A stretch of DNA of 64,000 bases from Rhizobium sullae (GTDB lineage Bacteria > Pseudomonadota > Alphaproteobacteria > Rhizobiales > Rhizobiaceae): assembly GCF_900169785.1 (NCBI RefSeq), contig NZ_FWER01000001.1, positions 125,765-189,764 of the forward strand. The letters are read 5' to 3'. Of this stretch, positions 9,753 to 17,714 are shown piece after piece. The stretch's first letter is position 1, and every line of letters starts with the position of its first letter. The notes under the pieces are model-generated. The model was not told the DNA's origin. It made no database searches and saw nothing but the letters and a program-made list of their open reading frames with translations. A program made the translations under genes and the position numbers.

Positions 9753-10289
9753 TCACTTCGGCGCGAGCACCATCATCATCTGGCGGCCCTCAAGCTTTGG
9801 CTCGGCTTCGACCTTTGCAAATTCCAGCGTGTCGGCCTTGACCTGCTGCAGAAGCTTCATGCCGAGTTCCTGGTGGGCCATTTCGCGGCCACGGAACTTC
9901 AGCGTCACCTTGACTTTGTCGCCTTCCTCGAAGAAGCGGCCCATAGCCTTCATCTTCACCTCATAATCATGAGTGTCGATGTTCGGACGCATCTTGATTT
10001 CTTTGACTTCGACGATTTTCTGCTTTTTGCGCGCCTCGGCAGCCTTCTTCTGGTTGGCGTATTTCAGCTTGCCCAGATCGAGAATCTTGCACACAGGCGG
10101 TTCGGCGTTGGGAGAAATTTCCACAAGGTCGAGACCGGCTTCTTCAGCCATTCTCAAGGCCTGGTCGGTGGGCACCGCGCCCAAATTTTGTCCTTCAGCA
10201 TCAATCAACTGAACCTTGGGAACACGGATTTCCCGGTTCGAACGCGGCCCTTCCTTCACGGGCGCGTCGGTTTTAAAAGGTCTGCGAAT
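9753..10289 (-). CDS. infC: Translation initiation factor IF-3, ATT start codon
   Basis: 178 residues when started at ATT (10287-10289), giving the usual alphaproteobacterial N-terminus (M)[19 protein letters not shown]. The frame is open another 24 codons upstream to an unrelated sequence. A strong GAGGAG lies nine bases before ATT, and no ATG, GTG or TTG fits it. The N-domain (about 20-85) contains [12 protein letters not shown]; the linker is lysine-rich; the C-domain (about 95-178) contains [15 protein letters not shown], the classic IF-3 signature. IF-3 binds 30S subunits and rejects non-standard start codons, so a rare start allows autogenous repression. It is the first gene of the translation block and ends in a terminator. 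Confidence 0.96.
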   Translation of the reverse strand: MRRPFKTDAPVKEGPRSNREIRVPKVQLIDAEGQNLGAVPTDQALRMAEEAGLDLVEISPNAEPPVCKILDLGKLKYANQKKAAEARKKQKIVEVKEIKMRPNIDTHDYEVKMKAMGRFFEEGDKVKVTLKFRGREMAHQELGMKLLQQVKADTLEFAKVEAEPKLEGRQMMMVLAPK

Positions 10290-10304
10290 GGTCGTACTCT
10301 CCTC
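10287..10304 (-). promoter_or_regulatory. Ribosome site and ATT start of infC
   Basis: The minus strand reads GAGGAG (10299-10304), a nine-base spacer, then ATT (10287-10289). This fixes the infC start and supplies the non-AUG start on which IF-3 autoregulation is known to depend in other bacteria. Confidence 0.8.
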
Positions 10305-10456
10305 GAGTTGTTTCGGATTGCAGCTTCGCGCTTCCATTTGGGGGCGCAAACAAAGTCTCAAAGTCTCGCTTTCGCTGCGATGTCGTCAATAACACGCTTT
10401 AGCGGAAAAATCACCTGCTGTCAGCCTATCGAGAATCTGTTTTATAGGAGCAAACA

Positions 10457-11272
10457 ATGGGAGTTCTGCTTATGTCCGAAGCAACAGCCACATCCGACCC
10501 GCAGTTCCTGACAGTGGGCGAAGGCGATGCGGAGCGAAGGATTGCTTTCATCATTCGCGAAGCTGTCTCGAAGGATCGCAGCCCGACCTTCGTCTGGCTC
10601 TCCGGCTACAGGTCGGACATGAGCGGAACAAAGGCGATCGAGCTTGACCGTCTGGCCGGCGAACTCGGACTTGCCTGCATTCGTCTCGACTATTCGGGCC
10701 ATGGTCTTTCCGGGGGGCAATTCATAGACGGAACGATTTCCCGCTGGCTGGAAGAGGCACTTGCCGTCATCCTTCATACGAAACCCGAGAGTATCATCGT
10801 CGTCGGCTCCTCGATGGGCGGCTGGATCGCGTTGCGGCTGGCGCAGGAGCTTGCAAAGCTGGACACTGCGCCAAAGCTCGACGGCATGGTCCTGATCGCG
10901 CCGGCACCCGACTTCACCTCGGAGCTCATCGAGCCGCATCTGAGAAAGAAGGACCGCATCTCGCTCGCGGAACGCGGCTATTTCGAAGAGAAGTCCGAAT
11001 ATAGCCCGGAACCGAACATCTATACCCGTGCCCTGCTCGAAGACGGACGCGAAAACCGGGTCCTGACCGGAATTATCGAGACAGGCTGCCCGGTGCATAT
11101 CCTGCAAGGCATGAAAGACCCGGACGTTCCCTACAGTCATGCCATGAAGCTGATAGAACACTTGCCCGCCGACGATGTCGTGCTGACTTTTATCCGCGAC
11201 GGCGACCATCGGCTATCCCGGCCGCAGGACATCGAACGGATGTTGTCTGCCGCCAAAGGCCTTATTCATTGA
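10457..11272 (+). CDS. ABHD10-like alpha/beta hydrolase
   Basis: 271 residues. The nucleophile elbow is GSSMGG (Ser119) and the candidate catalytic His is in DGDHRLSRP near the C-terminus. The segments WLSGYRSDMSGTKA and RLDYSGHGLSGG match what I recall of vertebrate ABHD10 (acyl-glucuronide esterase and mitochondrial S-depalmitoylase), so I place it in that subfamily. An esterase or thioesterase activity is likely; the natural bacterial substrate is unknown. AGGAG seven bases before ATG 10457 supports the start. It is divergent from infC with about 165 bases between, and appears to be monocistronic. Confidence 0.85.
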   Translation: MGVLLMSEATATSDPQFLTVGEGDAERRIAFIIREAVSKDRSPTFVWLSGYRSDMSGTKAIELDRLAGELGLACIRLDYSGHGLSGGQFIDGTISRWLEEALAVILHTKPESIIVVGSSMGGWIALRLAQELAKLDTAPKLDGMVLIAPAPDFTSELIEPHLRKKDRISLAERGYFEEKSEYSPEPNIYTRALLEDGRENRVLTGIIETGCPVHILQGMKDPDVPYSHAMKLIEHLPADDVVLTFIRDGDHRLSRPQDIERMLSAAKGLIH

Positions 11273-11410
11273 TCGAAAGACCGCGCCGCCTCCGAACGAA
11301 GGCGGAATCGCATCCGCCGCATAGCATGAATTCGTGTGTCATTTTAACCATGTCGGTGGGTTGAAGCGGCCCTGCAAGAAGTAATGATTGACTCCTCAAC
11401 CCCCTCTCCG

Positions 11411-11425
11411 TTAACTCTTTGTTAA
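11411..11425. promoter_or_regulatory. Candidate CtrA box (TTAA-N7-TTAA)
   Basis: TTAACTCTTTGTTAA is an exact TTAA-N7-TTAA element. On the minus strand it reads TTAA-N7-TTAAC, the full consensus of the cell-cycle regulator CtrA known from Caulobacter and Sinorhizobium. It ends 30 bases before the start of the transglutaminase-like peptidase gene, so it would overlap that gene's promoter. Binding is inferred from the motif alone. Confidence 0.5.
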
Positions 11426-11455
11426 TAAATACAGGGGCGATACAGGGAAACGGGC

Positions 11456-12055
11456 GTGCGGATAAAGGGTTACTTGGTGGCCACAATGGCCATGTTTGCG
11501 ATGTCTTCGGCCGCATTACCGGCCCCCACGAAAAACCTCTCGATGGTCACCGGCGGCGCTACCTCGCAGCCGATTGGCCATTATGATTTCTGCCAGACCC
11601 ATCGGGCCGAATGCGGCGCGGATCGGAATGCAGGGCCTGCGGAAATGAAGAGTGAGAAGTGGGCTCTGATCCGCTCGGTCAATTCCACCGTCAACAGCAC
11701 CATTACCCCGATGACGGACAAGGAAATCTATGGCAAAGACGAAATCTGGGCTTACCCGACAACGGCGGGCGACTGTGAAGACTTTGCGCTCCTGAAGCGC
11801 CGCATCTTGATCCAGCGCGGTTTTGAGCCGGCAAACCTTCTGATGACCGTGGTTCGCAAGCCGGATGGCGAGGGCCATGCCGTGCTGACGCTGCGCACAG
11901 CCGAAGGCGACTTCATTCTCGACAATCTCGCTTCAAGCGTGAAACCCTGGTTCGATACGCCGTATTCCTTCGTCAAGCGCCAGTCGAGCTTCAATGCCGG
12001 GCGTTGGGTCACCATAGAGAATGGCTACGACGTGCTGGTCGGCGCACTGAAGTAA
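11456..12055 (+). CDS. Bacterial transglutaminase-like cysteine peptidase (LapG-like)
   Basis: 199 residues with a GTG start. A signal peptide (about 1-23, ending AALPAPT) predicts export to the periplasm. The catalytic triad of the BTLCP family is visible: Cys107 in TTAGDCEDFALLKR, His141 in EGHAVLTL and Asp156 in FILDN. The family includes LapG, which cleaves surface adhesins under c-di-GMP control, but many rhizobial members have no known target, and no LapD or LapA-like gene is near. A candidate CtrA box lies just upstream, suggesting cell-cycle-timed expression. It is followed by an intrinsic terminator and seems to be a single-gene unit. Confidence 0.88.
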   Translation: MRIKGYLVATMAMFAMSSAALPAPTKNLSMVTGGATSQPIGHYDFCQTHRAECGADRNAGPAEMKSEKWALIRSVNSTVNSTITPMTDKEIYGKDEIWAYPTTAGDCEDFALLKRRILIQRGFEPANLLMTVVRKPDGEGHAVLTLRTAEGDFILDNLASSVKPWFDTPYSFVKRQSSFNAGRWVTIENGYDVLVGALK

Positions 12056-12080
12056 GCAATCTCACAATACGAATGACTGC

Positions 12081-12112
12081 AAAAGGCCGGCTGAATGCCC
12101 GGCCTTTTTTCT
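12081..12112 (+). terminator. Intrinsic terminator after the transglutaminase-like gene
   Basis: AAAGGCCGG pairs with CCGGCCTTT around a short loop and is followed by a T run (12105-12110). It lies 25 bases after the stop at 12055 and should stop plus-strand transcripts before the convergent mbfA gene. Confidence 0.85.
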
Positions 12113-12178
12113 TTTGCCTTTGTTTGCCGCGGCTGAGCCGGCCCTTCGCTTCGGCTCAGGGCGTTCGGCGTTGCACCC

Positions 12179-13162
12179 TCACCCATTGCCGATCAGGATG
12201 CCGGCGGCCAGCACCAGGCAGCCGCCAAGCACGACCTGAAAGGCCGCGCGCAGGAACGGCGTTTCCATATATCTGTTCTGGATGAACGCAATCGCCCATA
12301 GCTCGAAAAAGACGATGACGACGGCAGTGATGGTCGCGGTCCAAAATTGCGGAATGAGGTAAGGCAGCGCATGGCCGAGGCCGCCGAGCGTTGTCATGAT
12401 GCCACAGGCAAGACCGCGCTTGACAGGCGAACCGCGCCCGGAAATCTTGCCGTCGTCATGTGCGGCTTCCGTGAAGCCCATCGAGATACCGGCGCCAACC
12501 GAAGCCGAAAGGCCGACTAGAAAAGTCTGCCACGTATCCTGCGTCGCAAAGGCGGCGGCAAAGATCGGCGCCAACGTCGAGACGGAACCGTCCATCAGGC
12601 CCGCAAGGCCAGGCTGCACATAGGTAAGCACGAATTGCCGCCGCGCATTTTCGTCCTCGGCGTCCTTAACGTCTTCCGGCGTATGCTTGTCGCCGAGCAT
12701 CTTGGCAATGTCTTCATGACCCTGTTCGGCAAGCGCCAGATCACCGAGCAACTGGCGTGTCGAGGCGTCCGAAGTCTGCTTTGCTGCCTCAACATAGAAG
12801 CGGTAGGCCTGTTCCTCCATTGTTTCGGTTTCCTGCCGCACTGCTTCCAGCGACAGGTTCTTGCGCAGCCAGTCCGGCTTGCGCTCATAAAAGCCCTGCA
12901 CATGCTCGCGGCGGATCAGCGGAATGCGTTCGCCGAAACGCTGCCGATGGATTTCAATCAGCGACTTGCGGTGCGTATCCTCGACCTCAGCCATATCCTC
13001 GAAAACCTGAGCCGAGGCGGGATAGGCCGTTTTCAGCATGTCGGCATAGGCGAGATAGATGCGGGCGTCGTCTTCCTCCGAAGCAATCGCGAGTGCCAGA
13101 ATTTCCTGTTCCGACAATGACTTGAATGAACGTTTGGACGACCTGAAAAACCGCGGCAGCAT
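12179..13162 (-). CDS. mbfA: Membrane-bound ferritin-like iron exporter MbfA
   Basis: 327 residues. The N-terminal rubrerythrin/ferritin-like domain (about 10-165) has di-iron ligand segments (ASEEDDARIY, EVEDTHRKSL, EEQAYRFY, LAEQGHEDI). The C-terminal VIT1/CCC1-type domain (about 185-327) has several membrane helices. This fusion is MbfA, which in rhizobia and agrobacteria exports iron and protects against iron and peroxide stress. I use ATG 13162, with GGAG seven bases upstream, because the ATG at 13174 directly abuts the ICE palindrome and has no ribosome site. It is likely repressed by Irr when iron is low. The neighbour in the opposite direction is a globin. Confidence 0.93.
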   Translation of the reverse strand: MLPRFFRSSKRSFKSLSEQEILALAIASEEDDARIYLAYADMLKTAYPASAQVFEDMAEVEDTHRKSLIEIHRQRFGERIPLIRREHVQGFYERKPDWLRKNLSLEAVRQETETMEEQAYRFYVEAAKQTSDASTRQLLGDLALAEQGHEDIAKMLGDKHTPEDVKDAEDENARRQFVLTYVQPGLAGLMDGSVSTLAPIFAAAFATQDTWQTFLVGLSASVGAGISMGFTEAAHDDGKISGRGSPVKRGLACGIMTTLGGLGHALPYLIPQFWTATITAVVIVFFELWAIAFIQNRYMETPFLRAAFQVVLGGCLVLAAGILIGNG

Positions 13163-13174
13163 GGCACGCTCCAT

Positions 13175-13191
13175 TTTAGAATTATTCTAAA
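13175..13191. promoter_or_regulatory. Iron control element (Irr box) of mbfA
   Basis: TTTAGAATTATTCTAAA is a perfect 8-1-8 palindrome matching the ICE motif bound by Irr in Rhizobiales. It lies 12 bases upstream of the mbfA start I assign. Its position across the promoter/leader fits Irr repression of mbfA under iron limitation, as shown for Agrobacterium and Bradyrhizobium mbfA. Confidence 0.85.
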
Positions 13192-13331
13192 TCTAGACAG
13201 TGCGCCGTAAAGCGTCAAGCATCCGGCGGTCGATCTGACAGATTGCCGCAAGACGAATTGTGTACTTCAGTTGGAAACGGCAGATGCCTATATGATGCGT
13301 GCCGCAAGAAAGTGGCCATTCGGGGTTTAAG

Positions 13332-13799
13332 ATGAGCGGTGAATTGCAGGGCCGGGCGGCACATGTTGCCGCAATCCGCGAGCGGGCGGAAACGGAGATG
13401 ACGGCGATGGGCATCGACAATGCCTTCATCGACAGGCTGGTCGAGACCTTCTACGGCCGCGTCCTTGCACATCCCGAACTCGGCCCGGTTTTCGACGCCC
13501 GGCTTTCCGGCCGTTGGCCGGAACACATGTCGAAGATGAAAAGTTTCTGGTCGTCCGTCGCATTCCGCAGCGGCGCCTACGGTGGTAAGCCAGTGCAAGC
13601 ACATGTCGGTGTTGCCAACATGACGCCGGCTCTCTTTCCGCAATGGCTGGAGCTCTTTGCCACAACGCTCGACGATATCGCTCCTAATGCCGAGGCAAAG
13701 GCGTGGTTCATGGCGACAGCGGAACGCATCGCGAAGAGCTTGACGCTATCGCTATTCTACAACCCCGCACTCGACGATCCGGCGCGCAAGCCCGCCTAA
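13332..13799 (+). CDS. Group III truncated hemoglobin
   Basis: 155 residues from ATG 13332; the frame extends upstream to a GTG without support. The 2-on-2 globin pattern of the group III (P) class is present: B-helix Phe-Tyr in ETFYGRVL, the SFWSS E-helix segment with the conserved Trp, the proximal His91 in KPVQAHVGV, and the class motif FPQWLELF. Related proteins bind O2 or NO and are thought to take part in NO or redox handling. It is divergent from mbfA, with the ICE palindrome between the two starts. Its stop overlaps the convergent EamA gene by four bases. Confidence 0.88.
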   Translation: MSGELQGRAAHVAAIRERAETEMTAMGIDNAFIDRLVETFYGRVLAHPELGPVFDARLSGRWPEHMSKMKSFWSSVAFRSGAYGGKPVQAHVGVANMTPALFPQWLELFATTLDDIAPNAEAKAWFMATAERIAKSLTLSLFYNPALDDPARKPA

Positions 13800-14707
13800 G
13801 CTTTTTCCGTCGAAAAGGTCGCACCTGCGCTCGCTGCAACGACCAGAGCGGTGCCAAACATCTGCAACATCGTCATGGGTTGGAAGAGGATGAGGAAGCC
13901 CGCAAGCGCGCCAATTGCGGGCTCCAAGCTCATGAGGATACCGAAAGCGGCCGTCGTCATCCGCCGTAACGCGATCATTTCCAAGGTATAAGGCAGGAGC
14001 GGAACAAGGATCGCCAAGCCCGCCATCTCGACGAGGCCGTAGCCATCGAGGTTCGGAACGGCGCCCGCAAAGCCAAAGGGCGTGGCGACCACTGCCGCGA
14101 CGATCAGCGACATGGAGAGGCCTTCGAGCCCCTGGAAAACCGCTCCGACCTTCTTCGTCAGCATGATATAGCACGCCCAGCCCGCGCCGGCGCCGAAGGC
14201 GAAGAGCACGCCAGGCAGATTGCCGACCCATTCCTCCCCGTCATAAGCGAGGAACAGGACGCCGGCGGCGGCAATTGCCGGCCAGATCAGACGGCGGGTA
14301 AGGCCGTAACCGAACGTCGCGAGGGAAAGCGGGCCAAGGAAATCGATCGCGACAGCAAGCCCCAAGGGAATTCGCTCGATTGCCGCGAAGAAGGACATGG
14401 TCATCAACGCCGTCGTCGTGCCGAGAACCAGCGCGCCGATCCACTGCTCGCGGCTGTAACGCAGCAATGGCGGACGAATGGCGATCGCAAGGATAACTGC
14501 CGCGAAGACAAGCCGCAGCCAAGAGGCACCAGCGGATCCATAGGCTGCGATCGCGCCGGAAGAGAATGCCGCGCCAAACTGAATAGATGACATCGACAGC
14601 AGGCACATCAGCGCACCGGCCGCAACACCGCCGGAAAATGCGGGCGCTGATGCAGTCAACGCAACGGCACTGCCGTTTGCCGCTGGCTCGCCTGTCTTCT
14701 GATCCAT
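13796..14707 (-). CDS. EamA family (RhtA-like) permease
   Basis: 303 residues from ATG 14707 with AGGAGCGGGAA upstream; the longer frame is not needed. There are ten predicted membrane helices in two EamA repeats (about 25-150 and 165-295). Family members usually export amino acids or other small metabolites; the RhtA-type homoserine/threonine exporters are the closest in feel. It follows recX by 99 bases in the same direction as the polyamine-type genes upstream, so it may be the transport part of that unit or be independent. Four bases overlap the convergent globin gene. Confidence 0.85.
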   Translation of the reverse strand: MDQKTGEPAANGSAVALTASAPAFSGGVAAGALMCLLSMSSIQFGAAFSSGAIAAYGSAGASWLRLVFAAVILAIAIRPPLLRYSREQWIGALVLGTTTALMTMSFFAAIERIPLGLAVAIDFLGPLSLATFGYGLTRRLIWPAIAAAGVLFLAYDGEEWVGNLPGVLFAFGAGAGWACYIMLTKKVGAVFQGLEGLSMSLIVAAVVATPFGFAGAVPNLDGYGLVEMAGLAILVPLLPYTLEMIALRRMTTAAFGILMSLEPAIGALAGFLILFQPMTMLQMFGTALVVAASAGATFSTEKA

Positions 14708-14806
14708 TTCCCGCTCCTGATTTGCACCACTGATACGAAGGCACTGGCAGAACGGCAAATGCAAACTTCTGATCCGGACATAAGCGGGCTTTATGAACGG
14801 AGGCCG

Positions 14807-15361
14807 CTAAAGCGCCCGCCTGGTTTCGAGCACCTCGTCAGCTTCACTCGCGCTCATGCCAAAAACTTTTTTGCCGATCTCAAAGCTGAATCCATTGCGG
14901 GCGAATGCTGAAAGCTCCTTCGCCTTTCGCTTCTCATCAAGGTCGCCATGCCGGAACGGCCCAAAGGCGCGCTTGCGGGCGAAGACGACGGCGGCGAACA
15001 GATCGTCGGCATACTCGAGCGCGGTATCGACGATATCGCCTGCCACTCCTTTCGAGGAGAGTTTCTGCGCGATGACCCGTTTCGATTTTCCGCCGCGCAC
15101 AGCCGAACGCGTGCTCGCCGCAGCATAGGCGACATCGTCGAGCGCCTTCTGGTCATAGGCGAATTTGATCGCTGAATCGGCAAGCGCCTTCAACTGCGCC
15201 GGACTGATGTTTTCGAACTTCTGCTTCGCCTTTCGCGTGATCGCATCGAAGAGCTGTTTTTCCGTCATCATCCGGCGCTCGAGGCGATAGATCGTCGAGT
15301 TGCGTGCCCAGGAGAGCATGCGCGGCGTCGGAACATCGGATTGCTGATCTTGATCGTCCAT
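14807..15361 (-). CDS. recX: Regulatory protein RecX
   Basis: 184 residues, all helical, with three tandem RecX three-helix repeats (about 35-80, 82-125 and 130-178). The central DVAYAAASTRSAVRGGKSKRVIAQKL segment region (about residues 76-101) matches the family's conserved core. RecX binds RecA filaments and limits recombination and SOS activity in the cytoplasm. It starts 13 bases after the stop of the acetylpolyamine amidohydrolase gene, so it is probably cotranscribed with it. recA is not in the window, an arrangement common in rhizobia. Confidence 0.85.
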   Translation of the reverse strand: MDDQDQQSDVPTPRMLSWARNSTIYRLERRMMTEKQLFDAITRKAKQKFENISPAQLKALADSAIKFAYDQKALDDVAYAAASTRSAVRGGKSKRVIAQKLSSKGVAGDIVDTALEYADDLFAAVVFARKRAFGPFRHGDLDEKRKAKELSAFARNGFSFEIGKKVFGMSASEADEVLETRRAL

Positions 15362-15374
15362 CGGCAGGGCTTTT

Positions 15375-16400
15375 CTAACCCTCGAGGCCCTTCAGCATGT
15401 TGGCGACGTTAAGGCCGATTTCCGGTACGCCATAGCCGCCCTCCATGCAGGTCAATACCGGAAGGTCCGCTTTGGCGATCATCGCGCCCATGCGCATGAA
15501 GTCATCTGAATTGAGCTCGAAGAAGGAGATCGGATCGCGTTCGAAGGTATCGACTCCAAGCGAGACGACGATGGCTTCGACCCCGAAAGCCTTGATGCGC
15601 GAAAGCGAATCCGCAAGCGCTGCCGACCAAGCAACCCAGGCCGTGCCGCGCGGCAACGGGTAGTTCGCATTGCAGTGCTCGCCATCACCCTCGCCGGTTT
15701 CATCGGCATAGCCCCAGAAATAGGGAAAGGCGTTGGCAGGTTCGCCGTGCAGCGAGGCGAAGAAGATATCGCCACGGCGATAGGTGATGTCCTGTGTGCC
15801 GTTGCCGTGATGGAAATCGACATCGAGGATCGCGACCTTCTTCGCGCCGAGATCCAGCAGGCGCTGTGCCGCGACGGCGGCATTGTTGATGAAGCAATAA
15901 CCGCCGAAAAGATCGATGCCCGCGTGATGGCCGGGCGGGCGGCAGAGCGAAAAGGCGAAGCGATTGCCAGCGTTCAGCCAGTCGGCACCGGTGAGCGCGC
16001 ATTGCATCGAAGCGATCGCCGCCTCGTAGGTGCCGTCGGTGATCGAGGTTTCGGTGGCATTGGCGTAATAGCCAAGCATGCCATCGATATCGTTCGGCAC
16101 GCGTTGCGTCGCGCGGCGAACCGGCAGCGAGGTCGGGATCGCTTCGCCCGCAGCGCCGCTCGCCTTCCACAAATTCCAGGCCTTCGACAGGAAATCGATA
16201 TAGCCGGCATCATGGACTTTCAGAGCCGTTTCCAGGCCATGCCGCTCCGGCACGACAATATCCAAAAAGCCCGCCTCCTTCACCGCCTCCAATATCCACT
16301 CGGCGCGGAAAGGGCCTTCGAATGGCGTCACAAGAAGACCACCATGCAGTTCGGTCTTCGCATCACGCAGCTTGTGGTCTTCGGAATAGATGACGCGCAC
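15375..16400 (-). CDS. Histone-deacetylase-family acetylpolyamine amidohydrolase
   Basis: 341 residues, with GTG 16400 as start because GGGAGAAG lies just before it. HDAC-fold signatures: RPPGHHAG (active-site His pair), AILDVDFHHGNGTQD (zinc-binding Asp and His), GDGEHCNANYPLP and GVDTFERDP (second zinc Asp). The deacetylase superfamily members with this loop layout act on acetylputrescine and related acetylpolyamines. It sits directly after a GNAT and an XRE-cupin regulator gene, both types seen in polyamine metabolism, which strengthens the call. The exact substrate remains inference. Confidence 0.85.
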   Translation of the reverse strand: MRVIYSEDHKLRDAKTELHGGLLVTPFEGPFRAEWILEAVKEAGFLDIVVPERHGLETALKVHDAGYIDFLSKAWNLWKASGAAGEAIPTSLPVRRATQRVPNDIDGMLGYYANATETSITDGTYEAAIASMQCALTGADWLNAGNRFAFSLCRPPGHHAGIDLFGGYCFINNAAVAAQRLLDLGAKKVAILDVDFHHGNGTQDITYRRGDIFFASLHGEPANAFPYFWGYADETGEGDGEHCNANYPLPRGTAWVAWSAALADSLSRIKAFGVEAIVVSLGVDTFERDPISFFELNSDDFMRMGAMIAKADLPVLTCMEGGYGVPEIGLNVANMLKGLEG

Positions 16401-16460
16401 CGACTTCTCCCTGATTTATCTGTCGGATAAGGCGCGGCGGATGCACGCCTTGTCAATGGC

Positions 16461-16979
16461 TTAAGCGGCGATGCGCTTGTAGAAGAGCGTGGTCGCGCAA
16501 TAGCCGCCCTCCGGCCACATCGCATAGTCTGGGATGACGCCGGCGTGCTGCCAGCCGAGGCGCGGATAGATTACCTCCGCTTCGCTGCCGGTTGCGGTGT
16601 CGAGCACCAGCAGACGCTTGCCGTGTTTTGCGGCTTCGCGTTCGATCGCCTCCATCAACAGCCGCGCCAGGCCCTTACCGCGCGCAGCACGATGCACGAG
16701 CAGTTTCTTCAAATCGCCACGATGCGGCTGGTTCGGCATCGAGGCGAAGCCTACCTGCACCGTCCCGACGATCTTTCCGTCGAGTTCCGCAACGGCCAGC
16801 AGAGTGACCCCTGCCTCGACACTCTCGACGATGCCCTGCCAGTAAGGCTCGGCATCGACTGGCGTATAAGGCTGCATAAAGCCAACGGATGCGCCGCCAT
16901 TGACGCAATCCGCAAGCACTTCGCAAAGATCCGGAATGGCCGTGCGGGCCTGTTGTGCATCGAGAATACGAACGGTCAT
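16461..16979 (-). CDS. GNAT family N-acetyltransferase
   Basis: 172 residues from ATG 16979; AGGAG is upstream, and the adjacent ATG at 16982 is also possible. The acetyl-CoA loop is HRAARGKGLARLLMEAI (about residues 96-112), followed by KRLLVLDTATGSEAE and the GWQHAGVIPDYA C-terminal strand, as in diamine or amino-acid N-acetyltransferases. It lies 22 bases after the XRE-cupin regulator and 60 bases before the acetylpolyamine amidohydrolase, so acetylation and deacetylation enzymes share one transcript. The substrate is not proven. Confidence 0.87.
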   Translation of the reverse strand: MTVRILDAQQARTAIPDLCEVLADCVNGGASVGFMQPYTPVDAEPYWQGIVESVEAGVTLLAVAELDGKIVGTVQVGFASMPNQPHRGDLKKLLVHRAARGKGLARLLMEAIEREAAKHGKRLLVLDTATGSEAEVIYPRLGWQHAGVIPDYAMWPEGGYCATTLFYKRIAA

Positions 16980-17001
16980 CATCTGCTCCTGAAAAATCAA
17001 G

Positions 17002-17571
17002 TCAGCGGCGGCTGCGGTTGAGCACGACGCAATAGCGGGCGGGTTTGCTGGTAGGATTGTGGAAGACATGCCCTTCGCCGACCGGCATGAAGAGGCAATC
17101 GCCGGGGAAGAGGCGATGCACCGTTTCGCCGGTGGTCATCTCCATCTCGCCTTCGAACACCCAGACGTGCTGCGTCATGCCATGGCTTGCTGCATGCGGC
17201 GGAAAGCTGACGCGGGCGCCGGCCGGAAACTCGATGTCGACGATATCGACCTCGGACGAGGTTCCAGGCGGCGAAACGGAGCGGCGCACGTAACCGGTTT
17301 CCGGATCGCGCCACACCTGCTGCTCGTGGCGTCTCGCCAGCGGCGAGACTTCCTGCCCCTCATCGGCAAAGAAGGCCGAAAGCGAGAGTTCCAGCGCAGC
17401 ACAGACCCTTGCAAGCAGCGAGGCCGTGGGGCTCGCCTCCGCCCGCTCGATGCGCGAGATCATCGCGCGGCTGACGCCGGAGGCATTGGCGAGATCATCC
17501 AGCGTCAGGCCCTTTTCGATCCTGAGCTTGCGGATGCGGTTGCCGATTGCCGTTTCGAGTTCCTGTTCCAT
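17002..17571 (-). CDS. XRE-family regulator with cupin sensor domain (PuuR-type)
   Basis: 189 residues from ATG 17571. The N-terminal helix-turn-helix (about 8-62, [19 protein letters not shown]) is followed by a cupin_2 domain (about 105-185) with [15 protein letters not shown] and [18 protein letters not shown], which carry the usual cupin His residues. XRE-cupin proteins of this layout include PuuR, the putrescine-sensing repressor of polyamine use. The two genes after it encode a GNAT and an acetylpolyamine amidohydrolase, so control of polyamine metabolism is the best guess. A longer frame begins at 17610 but lacks a ribosome site. Confidence 0.85.
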   Translation of the reverse strand: MEQELETAIGNRIRKLRIEKGLTLDDLANASGVSRAMISRIERAEASPTASLLARVCAALELSLSAFFADEGQEVSPLARRHEQQVWRDPETGYVRRSVSPPGTSSEVDIVDIEFPAGARVSFPPHAASHGMTQHVWVFEGEMEMTTGETVHRLFPGDCLFMPVGEGHVFHNPTSKPARYCVVLNRSRR

Positions 17572-17714
17572 CACTTGGGGCTCATTTATTCTACTATAAG
17601 AGAAATACATTGTCAGATAGTGGAATCAAGCAGTTTTATGTCGCCTTTGCCCGGCATTTTTATCCTAAACGGAGTCCTGCTTTTCCGCTTTGCGGCAGGG
17701 GACGGCACTGCTAT

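Noticed and set aside
13332..13799. Apparent loss of the proximal heme His in the globin (FPQWLELF lacks a preceding His)
   Set aside because: In group III truncated globins the proximal His lies earlier, in the segment equivalent to KPVQAHVGV, where His91 is present.
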